Below the pieces are notes generated by a model. The model had not been told where the DNA came from, ran no database searches, and worked only from the letters and a program-made list of their open reading frames with translations. DNA of 64,000 nucleotides from Alistipes muris (GTDB lineage: Bacteria; Bacteroidota; Bacteroidia; Bacteroidales; Rikenellaceae). The stretch lies in assembly GCF_943193205.1 (NCBI RefSeq), contig NZ_CALPDD010000002.1, forward strand, positions 146,902 through 210,901, given 5' to 3'. A program made the position numbers and the translations under genes. Of this stretch, positions 24,041-33,895 are shown piece after piece; within the stretch, counting starts at the first letter, position 1, and every line of letters begins with the position of its first letter.

Positions 24041-25127
24041 TCAACTTCTCCGCCGCCAATAGGCCCCGAGCGCCAGCAGGGTGAGCCCCTCCGACAAAGG
24101 CATGGCCAACCAAATACCCGCGACCCCGAACCACCGGGGCAGCAACACGAAACACGGCACAAGAAACACGCATCCGCGCAAAAGAGCGAAAAACGTTGCC
24201 GGACGCACCCGTTCGAGACTCTGGTAATAACCGATGACCGCGAGGTTGACGACGAAGCAGACGAATCCGGCGGCGAAGAGCGGAAACCCCTCGACGGCGA
24301 GCCGGGCCGCCGCCGTCTCCAACGGCAGAAACAGCCCGACCAGCAGCTGCGGACACCCCACGAAAGCCAGCGCGACCGCCCCGCCGCAAAAAACAGCCGT
24401 GGCAAGGGCGACACGCTGTACCGCGGCAACCCGGTCGAGACGGGCGGCTCCGAAGTTGAAGCTGACGATCGGCTGGGCCGACTGGGCCACAGCATTGCCT
24501 ATCATGAAAACGAACGGCGCATAGTAGCAGGCTATGCCGAACGCCCCCACACCGTCGTCGCCCAAGTAGTGCATGAAGACCAGATTGCCGGTGAACATCA
24601 GCACGGCCATCGTCGCCTCGCCCAACATGGCCGACGCCCCGATGCGGCACTGGTAACCAATGTTACGCAAGGTGAGACGCAGGCTTTTGCGGCTGGCTTT
24701 GAGAGGATAAAACCGCAATGTCCGAGCCCGACGGAAAAGATAGACCCCGACGATTATGCCTCCTATGGCTACGGCCAGGGTCGACGCGAGCGCCGCTCCG
24801 AAGACGCCCCACCCCAACGGAAAGACGAAGAACCAGTCGAGCACGACGTTGACCAATGCCGAAACGACGCTGCACCACATGGCCAGACGGGGTGCGCCGT
24901 CCAGACGCAACGACCGAACAGCCGGCTCCGACCATCAGTCCGAAGCCTGTGAAGATCATCAGCAGCGGAATGCAGATGTTGATGGCGGCGATGCCGTCGC
25001 TGCCGACCCCATGGCCGACAAAAATGCCGTCGGCGACCGTGACGGCCGAGATACTGAGCATACCCAGCAATGTGGGAACGAAAAATTTGCGGAACAGGCG
25101 GCCTACATGTTCCGTCCCGAGGTCCAA
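24041..25127 (-). pseudogene. MATE-family efflux pump with an internal deletion and frameshift
   Basis: The N-terminal part (25127 to about 24911) gives MDLGTEHVGRLFRKFFVPTL and continues to GFGLMVGAGCSVVAS, the first two membrane segments of a Bacteroidetes MATE pump. The reading then shifts frame to LRLDGAPRLAMW (about 24910) and continues for 289 residues to the normal C-terminus. Against a family length near 450, roughly 100 residues (about membrane segments 3-5) are missing exactly at the junction. The pump is therefore almost certainly inactive. Promoter and leader upstream are intact. Substrate of the former pump is unknown. Confidence 0.88.
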
Positions 25128-25178
25128 TGCGTTCTTTCCATAAACCGAAATTGCTGTTATTCACCGGCGGACACAAAA

Positions 25179-25226
25179 AAGGCCGGACAAGCGTCGTGGT
25201 TTTACCCAGTCATCTTATCCGGCCTT
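25179..25226 (-). terminator. Terminator hairpin in the leader of the MATE pseudogene (attenuator-like)
   Basis: On the minus strand the leader contains AAGGCCGGATAAG (25226-25214) and CTTGTCCGGCCTT (25191-25179), pairing with one mismatch, followed by T6. It lies about 50 bases before the start codon and about 40 after the predicted transcription start, so reaching the gene needs read-through or antitermination. No known riboswitch was recognised in the leader. Confidence 0.75.
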
Positions 25227-25273
25227 ATAGCGACCCTCCGATGAGGATTACAAAACTCCTTTATATTTCAGCG

Positions 25274-25305
25274 CAAAGATAGCAAATATTTCCTGCCTGG
25301 CCAAA
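25274..25305 (-). promoter_or_regulatory. Promoter of the MATE pseudogene
   Basis: On the minus strand -33 TTTG (25305-25302), 20-base spacer and -7 TATCTTTG (25281-25274) fit the consensus. The predicted start is near 25267, giving a leader of about 140 bases that holds the hairpin at 25179-25226. Confidence 0.78.
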
Positions 25306-25307
25306 CG

Positions 25308-25703
25308 CTACTCCTCCTCGTCCACGAATATCCCGTCCATGAGCGAATCGAGCTCCCGGCGCTCCTTTTTGGTGGGGCGTCCGGTGCCGCGGTCGCGGAA
25401 GACGAAGATGGTTTCGCGGGGCACGTTGAGTTTGTCCAGCTCCTCCTGCGGAGTAGTGTTAAGACAATAATCGGGCACGTTCTTGGCGGGCTGACGGCTC
25501 GAAACGAGGTCGAGTACCTTGTAGGAATAAGTCACCTGCTGGCGCTTCACCTCGATGCGGTCGCCGACTTTCACCTCGCGCGACGGCTTGGCGTAGGCCC
25601 CGTTGACGGTCACTTTGTTCGTGCGCACGGCATCCGCCGCATCGCTGCGGGTCTTGAAAATCCGCACGGCCCACAGGTATTTGTCCAGTCGAATATCGTC
25701 CAC
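25308..25703 (-). CDS. hslR: S4-domain RNA-binding heat-shock protein 15-like
   Basis: The 131-residue protein has an S4 domain in residues about 3-65: IRLDKYLWAVRIFKTRSDAADAVRTNKVTVNGAYAKPS and VKVGDRIEVKR. A charged C-terminal tail follows (TGRPTKKERRELD). This is the Hsp15 pattern; E. coli Hsp15 binds stalled 50S subunits carrying peptidyl-tRNA. It lies downstream of ftsW after a gap of 81 bases with TTTCAC-type repeats. Confidence 0.85.
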   Translation of the reverse strand: MDDIRLDKYLWAVRIFKTRSDAADAVRTNKVTVNGAYAKPSREVKVGDRIEVKRQQVTYSYKVLDLVSSRQPAKNVPDYCLNTTPQEELDKLNVPRETIFVFRDRGTGRPTKKERRELDSLMDGIFVDEEE

Positions 25704-25784
25704 TTTTCGGAAAGCTAAAGGTTAAGAATGAAAGGTGAAAAGTATTTTCGGGCGCCGCACTTTTTACCTTTCACATTTCAATTT

Positions 25785-27041
25785 TCACTTCTCGTAAATC
25801 GTTTCTCCCTTGGGCGTGTCGTGCGACTGCTCCTCGTTCTGACGGCTGACGCTGAGAATCATCCCCAGGGCGATGGAGGTGAAGAGCACCGACGACCCGC
25901 CGCGCGAAATCAGCGGCAGCGTCTGCCCCGTTTCGGGAATCAGATTGACCGTGACCATGATATGCAGCAGCGCCTGACACGTTATCTGCAACGCCAGTCC
26001 CAAGACCAGCAGCCCCGGAAAAGCCGTGCCGCAACGGCGGAAAATCTCGATGGCCCGGAAGAAAATCCACAGGTAGAGCATCAGCACCGCCACGGCCAGC
26101 AGCAGCCCGTATTCCTCCACGAAAAAGGCATAGGCATAGTCGCTCTCGGGGTGGATCATTTCGACCCGCATGGCGCTCTGACCGGCTCCCTCGCCGAGAA
26201 TCCCGCCGTTGTGGATGGCGATCATCGAGCGTTCGGTGTCGGTCAGTTCTTCGATGGGTTTCTCGGTCTGCGTGTGGGTCCACAGATTCGCCCACGTCGA
26301 AAAGCGCCCTTCGGCCGTCGCACCGCGGCCCCAGCTGAACAGCATGGACAGCACCACCACCACCAACGCCCAGACAACCAGTTTCATCAGCTCGCGGAAC
26401 CGCACGCGGCCGATAAGCATCATGACCCACGAAGCCATGAAGACCAACAGCGCCGACGAGAAATGGGCTGGGAAGATGACCAGGCACGACACCAGCATAG
26501 GCACCAGGATAGGCCATGTCCCGTCGCGCCAGATGCGCCGCTGCTCGCGCGAGGAACGCCACGTCCAGAACTTCCACGAGGGCACGATGCGGATTTTGTC
26601 TATCTTCGACTGACGCGCCGCCAGCTGCCGCGCGAGAAAAAGCACCGTCGCCACCTTGAGCGCTTCCGAAGGCTGGAACAGAAACGACCCGATGGGAATC
26701 CAGCGCGCCGCGCCGTTGGCCGACACGCCGAAGAAATAGACCCCCAGCGTCAGCAGCACCGAGAGATAATAGACCGGAGCCGCCAGGTAATGGTAAATCC
26801 GGCTGTTGATTTTCTGCACGGCCAGCATGACGAACATGCAGCCGCCCAGGATGAACAGCTGCTGCCGCAGAAAATGGGCCGTCGTGCGGGCCGTATGGGC
26901 GTCGTAGGCCATCTTGGCGGTCGACGAATAGACCACCAGCACCGAAATCACCGCCAGCGTCGCCACGATGATCCACAGCACCCGGTCGCCCGTGAAAAGG
27001 CGGAACTTGGGTCCCTCGGCCGTATCGGAGAAATTTTTCAT
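25785..27041 (-). CDS. ftsW: Peptidoglycan glycosyltransferase FtsW
   Basis: The 418-residue SEDS protein has about ten membrane segments and the family motifs GAARWIPIGSFLFQPSEALKV, the NGGILGEGAGQS loop and PETGQTLPLISRGGSSVL. It polymerises glycan strands at the septum together with FtsI. Its start overlaps the murD stop as ATGA. An ATG 21 bases upstream exists inside murD; the later start gives the usual N-terminus. It is the last dcw gene here; murG, murC, ftsQ, ftsA and ftsZ do not follow. Confidence 0.93.
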   Translation of the reverse strand: MKNFSDTAEGPKFRLFTGDRVLWIIVATLAVISVLVVYSSTAKMAYDAHTARTTAHFLRQQLFILGGCMFVMLAVQKINSRIYHYLAAPVYYLSVLLTLGVYFFGVSANGAARWIPIGSFLFQPSEALKVATVLFLARQLAARQSKIDKIRIVPSWKFWTWRSSREQRRIWRDGTWPILVPMLVSCLVIFPAHFSSALLVFMASWVMMLIGRVRFRELMKLVVWALVVVVLSMLFSWGRGATAEGRFSTWANLWTHTQTEKPIEELTDTERSMIAIHNGGILGEGAGQSAMRVEMIHPESDYAYAFFVEEYGLLLAVAVLMLYLWIFFRAIEIFRRCGTAFPGLLVLGLALQITCQALLHIMVTVNLIPETGQTLPLISRGGSSVLFTSIALGMILSVSRQNEEQSHDTPKGETIYEK

Positions 27042-28390
27042 TCGCAGTTTTCCAGCACCCACTTCTTGAAGAGCTCGCCGCGGTTTTCATAGTTTTTGAA
27101 GAGGTCGAACGACGCGCAGGCGGGCGACAGCAGCACCGCATCGCCGGGCCGGGCCGCAGCCTTGGCCGCCCTCATCGCCGCATCGAGCGAACCGGTGGAG
27201 ACCACCTCGGGCACCACGCCGGAGAATTCGCCCACCAGCTTGGCGTTGTCCAGCCCCATGCAGACCAGCGTATGGACCTTTTCGCGGGCGAACCGCTTGA
27301 GCGGCTCGTAGTCGTTGCCCTTGTCCGTACCCCCGGCAATCCACACCACGGGCCGTTTCATGCTCTCCAGCGCATACCACACCGAATCGACGTTCGTAGC
27401 CTTGGAATCGTTGATCCACAGCACCCCGTTCTTCTCGGCCACGGGTTCGAGCCGATGTTCGACAGGCGCGAAATCATAGAGCGCCTTGCGGATTTTGGCC
27501 GGAGCCACCCCCGCGGCAAGGGTCGCCAGCGCCGCGGCCATCGCGTTGTAGGCGTTGTGAAGCCCGGCAATCCGCATCTTGTTCATGTCGATTTCGACCG
27601 ACGCCTTGCCTGCCGTGGCCGTGAACTTGCCGTCGCACAGAAACGCATCGCCGGCACCGCTCGCCACGGCGTTCCGCGCCGCAAAAGGCAGCTGCCGCAC
27701 CCGCAGGTCGTATTTCGGAAGCTGCTGCCAGATGACCTCGTCGTCGCCCGAATAGACGAACCAGTCGCGCGAAGTCTGGTTCTGCGTGATACGCATCTTG
27801 GAATCGGCGTAGTTCTGGAAACAATGGTCGTAGCGGTCGAGGTGGTCGGGCGTGATGTTCATCAGCACCCCGATGTGGGCGCGGAAGCGATACATGCCGT
27901 CGAGCTGGAACGAACTGAGCTCCAGCACATACCAGTCGTAACTGCCCGTAGCCACCGAGTAGGCGAAACTCTCGCCGATGTTGCCGCCGAGGGCCACGTT
28001 CAGCCCGGCGTCGCGCATAATCTTGTAGATCAGCGACGTGGTGGTCGTCTTGCCGTTCGAGCCCGTGATGCAGATGCACTTCGCACGCCCCATGTAGCGG
28101 CCCGCGAACTCGATTTCGGAGACGACGGGAATCCCCGCCTCGCGGATTTTCCGCACGATGGGCGCCGTCTCGGGGATGCCCGGCGACTTGACCACCTCCG
28201 TGGCGGCGAGGATGCGCTCCTCGCTGTGGCCGCCCTCCTCGTAGGGAACGCCCCACTCATCGAGCTTCTGCCGGTAGCGTTCAGCAATGCGGCCGCTGTC
28301 GGAGAGAAAGACCCCGAACCCCTGTTTTTTGGCAAGAATCGCCGAGCCGTAGCCGCTGATTCCGCCGCCCAATACGACGATGTTTTTCAT
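27038..28390 (-). CDS. murD: UDP-N-acetylmuramoylalanine--D-glutamate ligase
   Basis: The 450-residue protein has the N-terminal Rossmann-like GGGISGYGSA, the ATP-binding loop GSNGKTTTT (about 109-117), the central NITPDHLDRY and HNAYNAMAA and the C-terminal NDSKATNVDS and GGTDKGNDY. It adds D-glutamate to UDP-MurNAc-L-Ala in the cytoplasm. Two bases separate it from mraY. Confidence 0.96.
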   Translation of the reverse strand: MKNIVVLGGGISGYGSAILAKKQGFGVFLSDSGRIAERYRQKLDEWGVPYEEGGHSEERILAATEVVKSPGIPETAPIVRKIREAGIPVVSEIEFAGRYMGRAKCICITGSNGKTTTTSLIYKIMRDAGLNVALGGNIGESFAYSVATGSYDWYVLELSSFQLDGMYRFRAHIGVLMNITPDHLDRYDHCFQNYADSKMRITQNQTSRDWFVYSGDDEVIWQQLPKYDLRVRQLPFAARNAVASGAGDAFLCDGKFTATAGKASVEIDMNKMRIAGLHNAYNAMAAALATLAAGVAPAKIRKALYDFAPVEHRLEPVAEKNGVLWINDSKATNVDSVWYALESMKRPVVWIAGGTDKGNDYEPLKRFAREKVHTLVCMGLDNAKLVGEFSGVVPEVVSTGSLDAAMRAAKAAARPGDAVLLSPACASFDLFKNYENRGELFKKWVLENCE

Positions 28391-28392
28391 TG

Positions 28393-29637
28393 CTATCTGA
28401 TTTTCAGCGTCACCAGCGTGATGGCGGCCAGCAGCAGCGAGATGATCCAGAAGCGGATGGCTATCTTGGTCTCGAACTGGCCTTTCATCTGGTAGTGGTG
28501 GTGGATGGGCGACATGAGCAGGATGCGCCTCCCCTCGCCGTACTTACGCTTCGTATACTTGAAATAGCTCACCTGGAGCATCACCGAACAGCTCTCCACG
28601 AGGAAGATTCCGCACAGCAGCGGCAGCAGCAGCTCCTTGCGGATGCACAGCGCGAAGACCGCAATGATGCCGCCGATGGAGAGCGAACCCGTGTCGCCCA
28701 TGAAAATCTGCGCCGGGAACGAATTGTACCACAGAAAACCCATCAGCGCACCGACCATCGCCGCCGCGAAGACCACCAGCTCGCCGCTGTCGGGGATATA
28801 CATGATGTTGAGATAGTCGGCATAGACGATATGGCCCGAAAGGTAGGCCAGCACCGCCAGCACCACCACGATAGGCACCGAAACCCCGGTCACCAGCCCG
28901 TCGAGCCCGTCCGTGAGGTTCGCGCCGTTCGACACGGCCGTCACGACCAGAATGGCCACCAACACGTAGAGCATCCACGTAGCCACGTCGCGGCCCCCGG
29001 TCATCCAGCCGTAGTCGAACTCGTTGTTCTTGATGAAGGGGATGGTCGTTTTGGTGGTCTTGGTGCTCTCGGAGCTGAGCAGCAGGTGCTGCTGGATACT
29101 CTGTTCGACCGAACCGTCGGTGTTGACGTAGACCGTCTCCACGGGCTGGGTCACCTTTTCACGCACCACGATGTCGGGCGACAGCCACATGGTCGTGCCC
29201 ACGATGATGCCCAAGCCCACCTGGCCCACGATTTTGAAGCGGCCCTTGAGCCCCTCCTTGCGGTGGCGGAAGACCTTGATGTAATCGTCCAGCCCGCCGA
29301 TAAGGCCCAGCCACACGGTCGAAACCAGCAGCAGCTGGATGTAGATGTTGTCCAGCCGTCCGAACAGCAGCGTCGGCACCAGGATCGCCAGCAGGATGAT
29401 GACCCCGCCCATCGTCGGCGTACCGCGCTTCTGGAGCTGGCCCTCCAGTCCCAGGTCGCGGATTTCCTCGCCGATTTGCTTGCGGCGCAGGAAGTCGATG
29501 ATCGAACGGCCGAAGATAATGGCTATCAGCAGCGACAGGATGATGGCCGCCGCCGAGCGGAACGAAATGTACTGGAACATACCCGAGCCGGGTATGTTGT
29601 GCATACGGTCAAGATAACGGAATAGGCTGTAAAACAT
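28393..29637 (-). CDS. mraY: Phospho-N-acetylmuramoyl-pentapeptide transferase
   Basis: The 414-residue membrane protein has the MraY motifs KRGTPTMGG near residue 70, NLTDGLDGL, the FMGDTGSL catalytic segment and the SPIHHHYQ loop near the C-terminus. An insert of about 50 residues with beta-like sequence ([20 protein letters not shown]) is usual for Bacteroidetes. It makes lipid I from UDP-MurNAc-pentapeptide and undecaprenyl phosphate at the inner membrane. Confidence 0.96.
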   Translation of the reverse strand: MFYSLFRYLDRMHNIPGSGMFQYISFRSAAAIILSLLIAIIFGRSIIDFLRRKQIGEEIRDLGLEGQLQKRGTPTMGGVIILLAILVPTLLFGRLDNIYIQLLLVSTVWLGLIGGLDDYIKVFRHRKEGLKGRFKIVGQVGLGIIVGTTMWLSPDIVVREKVTQPVETVYVNTDGSVEQSIQQHLLLSSESTKTTKTTIPFIKNNEFDYGWMTGGRDVATWMLYVLVAILVVTAVSNGANLTDGLDGLVTGVSVPIVVVLAVLAYLSGHIVYADYLNIMYIPDSGELVVFAAAMVGALMGFLWYNSFPAQIFMGDTGSLSIGGIIAVFALCIRKELLLPLLCGIFLVESCSVMLQVSYFKYTKRKYGEGRRILLMSPIHHHYQMKGQFETKIAIRFWIISLLLAAITLVTLKIR

Positions 29638-29639
29638 GC

Positions 29640-31100
29640 TTATTTTGAGTTTTCATTCAACATATCCAGCGCCTTGCGGACCTGCTCCCGGTCGTCGAAA
29701 TGGTGCTTCGTATCGCCGATAATCTGGTAGTCCTCGTGGCCTTTGCCCGCGATGAGCAGAATGTCGCCGGGGCGCGCGAGCATCACCGCCGTGCGGATGG
29801 CTTCGGCGCGGTCGACGATGCGCAGGTAGCGCACCGCAGAGCCGAGCCCGGCCGTCATTTCGTCGAGAATGGCTTCGGGCGATTCGTGGCGCGGGTTGTC
29901 CGAGGTGAAAATCGCCGTCGAGGCATATTTCACCGCGATGGCCGCCATTTCGGGGCGTTTGGTCCGGTCGCGGTTGCCGCCGCAGCCGCAGACGACGATC
30001 AACTGCTGAGAAGGCGTGCGGATTTCCTCGATGGTGCGGATGACGTTCTCCAGCGCGTCGGGCGTGTGGGCATAGTCCACCACCGCCGTCGTGCCGTTGG
30101 CCGCCCGCACTACCTCGAAACGGCCCGCCACCGAATGCAGTGCGCTCAGCACGCGCAGCACCTCGTCGCGCTCGAAGCCCAGGAGCCGCGCCGCGCCGTA
30201 AACGGCCAGCAGGTTGTAGGCGTTGAACCGCCCCGGAAGCGCCGCCCACACCTCGCAGCCGTCGATGCGGAGCAGCATGCCATCGAGGTGTTGTTCGATG
30301 ATTTTGCACCGGAAATCGGCCATCGAACGCAGCGAATAGGTCGCTGTCCTGGCGGCCGTGTTCTGCACCATGATGCGGCCGTTGCGGTCGTCGATGTTGG
30401 TCAGCGCAAAGGCTTCGGCAGGCAGGGCGTCGAAGAAACGCTGCTTGGCCTTGATATAGGCGGCGAAAGTCTTGTGGTAGTCGAGGTGGTCATGGGTGAT
30501 GTTGGAGAAAAGCCCGCCCGCGAAACGGAGCCCCCGGGTCCGTTCCTGCACGATAGCGTGGGACGAACACTCCATGAAGCAGTATTCGCACCCGGCGTCG
30601 ACCATCTCGCGCATCATGGCGTTCAGGCGAATCGTATCGGGGGTCGTGTGGGTCGCTTCGACGGTCCGTTCGTCGATTTTGTAGACCACGGTCGAAATCA
30701 GCCCTGCCTTGTGGCCGAGCGCCCGCACCAGGTCGTAGAGCAGCGTGGCCGTGGTGGTCTTGCCGTTGGTGCCCGTCACCCCCACCAGCTTCAGTTCGCG
30801 GCTCGGATGGCCGTAGAACGCCGCCGCCATGTCGGCCATGGCCCCCGCAGGGTCATCGACCACCGCATAGGCCACTCCGTCGGCGAGACGCTCCGGCAAC
30901 CGGGCGCAAACCACCGCCGCAGCGCCTTGGGCGACCGCCGCGGGGATAAAATCGTGACCGTCGCATTGCGTGCCCGCCACCGCAAAGAAGCAGCTGCCCG
31001 GCCCTGCGCTGCGCGAATCGTAGGTCAGCGCTCCGATTCCGGCGTCGCCGTGCACCTCGCGCACGGGGGTCTCTTCCAGCAATTCGGAAAACAGTTTCAT
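29640..31100 (-). CDS. murE: UDP-N-acetylmuramoyl-tripeptide synthetase, meso-DAP type
   Basis: The 486-residue protein contains the ATP loop [11 protein letters not shown] near residue 110, [13 protein letters not shown], the C-terminal [13 protein letters not shown] and [10 protein letters not shown]. The DNPR motif marks enzymes that add meso-diaminopimelate rather than lysine, which predicts DAP-type peptidoglycan. It sits 2 bases from mraY and 3 bases from ftsI. Confidence 0.95.
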   Translation of the reverse strand: MKLFSELLEETPVREVHGDAGIGALTYDSRSAGPGSCFFAVAGTQCDGHDFIPAAVAQGAAAVVCARLPERLADGVAYAVVDDPAGAMADMAAAFYGHPSRELKLVGVTGTNGKTTTATLLYDLVRALGHKAGLISTVVYKIDERTVEATHTTPDTIRLNAMMREMVDAGCEYCFMECSSHAIVQERTRGLRFAGGLFSNITHDHLDYHKTFAAYIKAKQRFFDALPAEAFALTNIDDRNGRIMVQNTAARTATYSLRSMADFRCKIIEQHLDGMLLRIDGCEVWAALPGRFNAYNLLAVYGAARLLGFERDEVLRVLSALHSVAGRFEVVRAANGTTAVVDYAHTPDALENVIRTIEEIRTPSQQLIVVCGCGGNRDRTKRPEMAAIAVKYASTAIFTSDNPRHESPEAILDEMTAGLGSAVRYLRIVDRAEAIRTAVMLARPGDILLIAGKGHEDYQIIGDTKHHFDDREQVRKALDMLNENSK

Positions 31101-31103
31101 CGT

Positions 31104-33365
31104 TTATTGCAATCTTATCTCTATGGTCTTGTAGTTGCCCAGCAGCGTGCCCGGCGCGATGCTCTGCGTCACCACGGCCCCCTGGCCCGAGAAACGCACG
31201 CTCAGCCCGCAATTCTCCAACAGGAACAGCGCATCCTTGAGCCCCATGCCCCGCACGTCGGGCACGCGGGTGCGTTCGCCGCCGAAGCTGCGGATTCTCA
31301 CCGTGGCCAGGCTGTCGACGCGCGGCCGGCCCCAGCCGTTGCGGACGTCGGAGGTCACGTGGGGCGAAAGGCGTTCGGCCACATGGCGGATTTCCGCGAT
31401 GTCGCCCCCCTTCACCTCCTGCGGATAGCGGCGCGGTCCGGAAGCCGCGGCTTGCAGGCTGCGGCCGCTGCCCCGGTTGTAGATGTAGTCGACCAGCCGC
31501 TTGACCACCGGACCCGCGAGCGGACCGCCGTAGTAGGCCTTGCCCGGCCGGGCCTTGGTCTCGATAGTGGTCAGCACCGTATAGCGCGGATTGTCGGCCG
31601 GGAAAAAGGCGACCATCGACCCCAAGTAATAGCGATCCGACAGACGCCGGGCATCCGTAATCTGGGCCGTGCCCGTCTTGGCCGCCACCTTCAGCCGGGT
31701 CGTATCGCCGAAAAAGGCCTTGGCCGTGCCGTCGGTGCAAACGGCCTGCAAACAGCGGCGCACCTCCTGCAAGGTCCGGTCCGTGCAGACCGAACGGCGC
31801 AGGGTCTGCGTCGCGAAACGCTCCTCCACCCGGTCGCCGCGGCGCAGCTCCTTGACCAGCACGGGCGAAATCATCCGGCCGCCGTTGGCAATGGCGTTGT
31901 AGAACGTAATCATCTGTATGGGCGCCATTTGCACGCGGTATCCGTAGGCCATCTTGACCAGCATGACGCCCGGGTCGGGCACCTTCCAGTCGGTCGTAAT
32001 CATCGGCGGCCGTTCGCCCAGCCGCTCCAGCCCCACGGTCTGCCCCAGCCCGAGCCGGTTGTGCAGGTAGTCGCTGTACTGCTGTTTCTTGCCCGTCGCG
32101 CCGTAGCGGTCCCAGATAGCCTGGGCGAAATAGACGTTCGACGACGCGGCCACGGCCCGGCGGAACCCGATGACATGGTCGCCGCGGTGCGAATCGCACA
32201 CGTCGTCGGCGTGGCCCACCGTCACGGGCCGGCCGTCGTTGACATCGTAAGTCGTCGTCACAGGCATCCCGGCATCGTCCAGCAGCAGCAGCATCGACGC
32301 CAGCTTGAACGTCGAACCGGGTTCCATACTGCGGCTCAGCGCGTAGTTCTCGCGCTCGGCATAGGTTCCCTCCGAAGTCCGGCCCAGGTTGGCCAGTGCC
32401 AGGATTTCGCCCGTGCGGGTCTCCATCACGATGGTCGTACCCCACTCGGCGCTCTGTTCCTTGAGCTGCCGCCGCAGCGCCTTGTCCGCGGCGTCCTGCA
32501 ACTCGATGTCGAGCGTCGTTACCACGTCGAAGCCGTCCTCCGGCTCCACGTGCTCGCCCGCGACACGCCCATAGAAACCCCGCGCGATGCGCTGACGCTT
32601 CGCCTTGCCGTCGCGGCCCGAAAGCTCGGCATGGTAGGAATCCTCGATGCCGTAATTACCCTGGTCGCCCTTCTTGCCGATGGTGCGGCGCGCCAGCTCG
32701 CCCTGCGGATAAATCCGCTCGGCCGTCTCCACAAGGCGGTAGACCACCCCCATGTTCCAGTTCAGAAGCGGATAGGTCTTGAGCGTCTCCCACTCCGAAT
32801 AATCCACGTCGCGGGGGAAAATCTCGACGGGCGTATGGTCGCGCAAGGTGTCGTAGACCTTGTGGCGGATGAACTCCTCGCCCCGCATGCGGTCGGTCAG
32901 CCGGGCGAACCACCCCTCCGAACGGGCATAGAGGGTGTCGCGCGGACGCACCAGCCGATAACGCCGCGCATGCTCTTCGCGGAAAAACTTCCGGTATTCG
33001 GACGCCGGGCGGTCCTTGAAAAAGGCCGCCAGCAATTTGGCCAGCGAATCGCTCTGCTCGCGGAAGGTCTTCAGGGAATCGAGCCCCGGCGAAGCGAAGT
33101 CGAACGCCACCTGGTAACGGAAAATCGACGCGGCGAGCGGGTCGCCGCTGCGGGCCAGGATGCTGCCGCGCTGCGCAGGCACCGTCACCTCGGTGAAGAT
33201 GCGCCCCGCGAGCCGCCGGGCGTTGTAGGCCACTTCGCCGCTGAACATCTGCACCCACACGAGCCGTGCGAACACGATGGCCCCCGCCGCGATGAAAAGC
33301 ACATAGAGCACCCTCACACGCAGCAGAATATCGCTTTTTATTCGGGACGGTTCTTCCTTCATCAT
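31104..33365 (-). CDS. ftsI: Septal penicillin-binding protein 3 with PASTA domain
   Basis: The 753-residue protein has an N-terminal membrane anchor (about 17-38), a dimerisation domain and a transpeptidase domain with the active-site SMEPGSTFKL (SxxK), SSNVYF (SxN) and KTGTAQ. A PASTA-like domain ends the protein (about 690-753: VPDVRGMGLKDALFLLENCGL). It cross-links septal peptidoglycan and pairs with FtsW. Start ATGATGA overlaps the ftsL stop; 33365 or 33362 are both possible. Confidence 0.94.
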   Translation of the reverse strand: MMKEEPSRIKSDILLRVRVLYVLFIAAGAIVFARLVWVQMFSGEVAYNARRLAGRIFTEVTVPAQRGSILARSGDPLAASIFRYQVAFDFASPGLDSLKTFREQSDSLAKLLAAFFKDRPASEYRKFFREEHARRYRLVRPRDTLYARSEGWFARLTDRMRGEEFIRHKVYDTLRDHTPVEIFPRDVDYSEWETLKTYPLLNWNMGVVYRLVETAERIYPQGELARRTIGKKGDQGNYGIEDSYHAELSGRDGKAKRQRIARGFYGRVAGEHVEPEDGFDVVTTLDIELQDAADKALRRQLKEQSAEWGTTIVMETRTGEILALANLGRTSEGTYAERENYALSRSMEPGSTFKLASMLLLLDDAGMPVTTTYDVNDGRPVTVGHADDVCDSHRGDHVIGFRRAVAASSNVYFAQAIWDRYGATGKKQQYSDYLHNRLGLGQTVGLERLGERPPMITTDWKVPDPGVMLVKMAYGYRVQMAPIQMITFYNAIANGGRMISPVLVKELRRGDRVEERFATQTLRRSVCTDRTLQEVRRCLQAVCTDGTAKAFFGDTTRLKVAAKTGTAQITDARRLSDRYYLGSMVAFFPADNPRYTVLTTIETKARPGKAYYGGPLAGPVVKRLVDYIYNRGSGRSLQAAASGPRRYPQEVKGGDIAEIRHVAERLSPHVTSDVRNGWGRPRVDSLATVRIRSFGGERTRVPDVRGMGLKDALFLLENCGLSVRFSGQGAVVTQSIAPGTLLGNYKTIEIRLQ

Positions 33366-33883
33366 TCTTCGCCGCCGATGGTTTCGCCCGGCGCAGGCGG
33401 ATCGTAAAGGGGTATGTTGCGCTGGCGCAGCCGCTCGACGATGGCCGAGTGGGTCGTGGTGCGGAAACGCTCTTCTTCGAGCCTGATGGAGCGTTCGCGC
33501 AGCTTCTGCACCTCGCGTTCGAGTTCGGTATGGCGCATGTCGAGCCGCAGGGCCATGAACATCACGAAGATGCTGGCGAACAACATGACTGCCATGCAAA
33601 GCATGTAGGGATACGACCGCGACACGCCCTCGCGCACCAGAATCGTCCCCGTGAAAAACTGCCGCACGAGGCTCGCCCTGCGGCGGCGCTCCTTGTTTTC
33701 GCGCTCCTCGGCTTCGGCGCGCTCGGCGGCTTCCCGCTCCATGTCGGCACGGATTTCCTCGTCGGCTTCGCCCCGGCCTATGCGCAGCACCTCGCGCCGC
33801 ACCCTGCGGGCCAGCTCCTCGTCCTGCCTGCGGCGGGCCTCCTCTTCCGGATTCACCGGGTCGAATTCCGTATCGCGCAACAT
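33362..33883 (-). CDS. ftsL: FtsL-like division protein
   Basis: The 173-residue protein has a highly charged cytoplasmic N-terminal region (about 1-80, Glu/Arg-rich), one membrane segment (about 94-112) and a short coiled coil (ELEREVQKLRERSIRLEEERF). Position between rsmH and ftsI and this topology identify it as the Bacteroidetes FtsL equivalent, a scaffold for FtsI/FtsW. The N-terminal extension is longer than in proteobacterial FtsL. Confidence 0.85.
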   Translation of the reverse strand: MLRDTEFDPVNPEEEARRRQDEELARRVRREVLRIGRGEADEEIRADMEREAAERAEAEERENKERRRRASLVRQFFTGTILVREGVSRSYPYMLCMAVMLFASIFVMFMALRLDMRHTELEREVQKLRERSIRLEEERFRTTTHSAIVERLRQRNIPLYDPPAPGETIGGEE

Positions 33884-33895
33884 ATCGTTTCGGGG

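Noticed and set aside
24663..25127. 154-residue protein as an independent gene
   Set aside because: Only its first about 72 residues are MATE-like; beyond the frameshift the frame reads antisense-like Arg/Ser sequence while the true continuation is in another frame.
29700..33407. Very long plus-strand open frame (1235 codons) opposite murE and ftsI
   Set aside because: It is antisense to two complete, motif-rich genes; in this GC-rich DNA stop codons are rare on the opposite strand. No domain or signal was seen.
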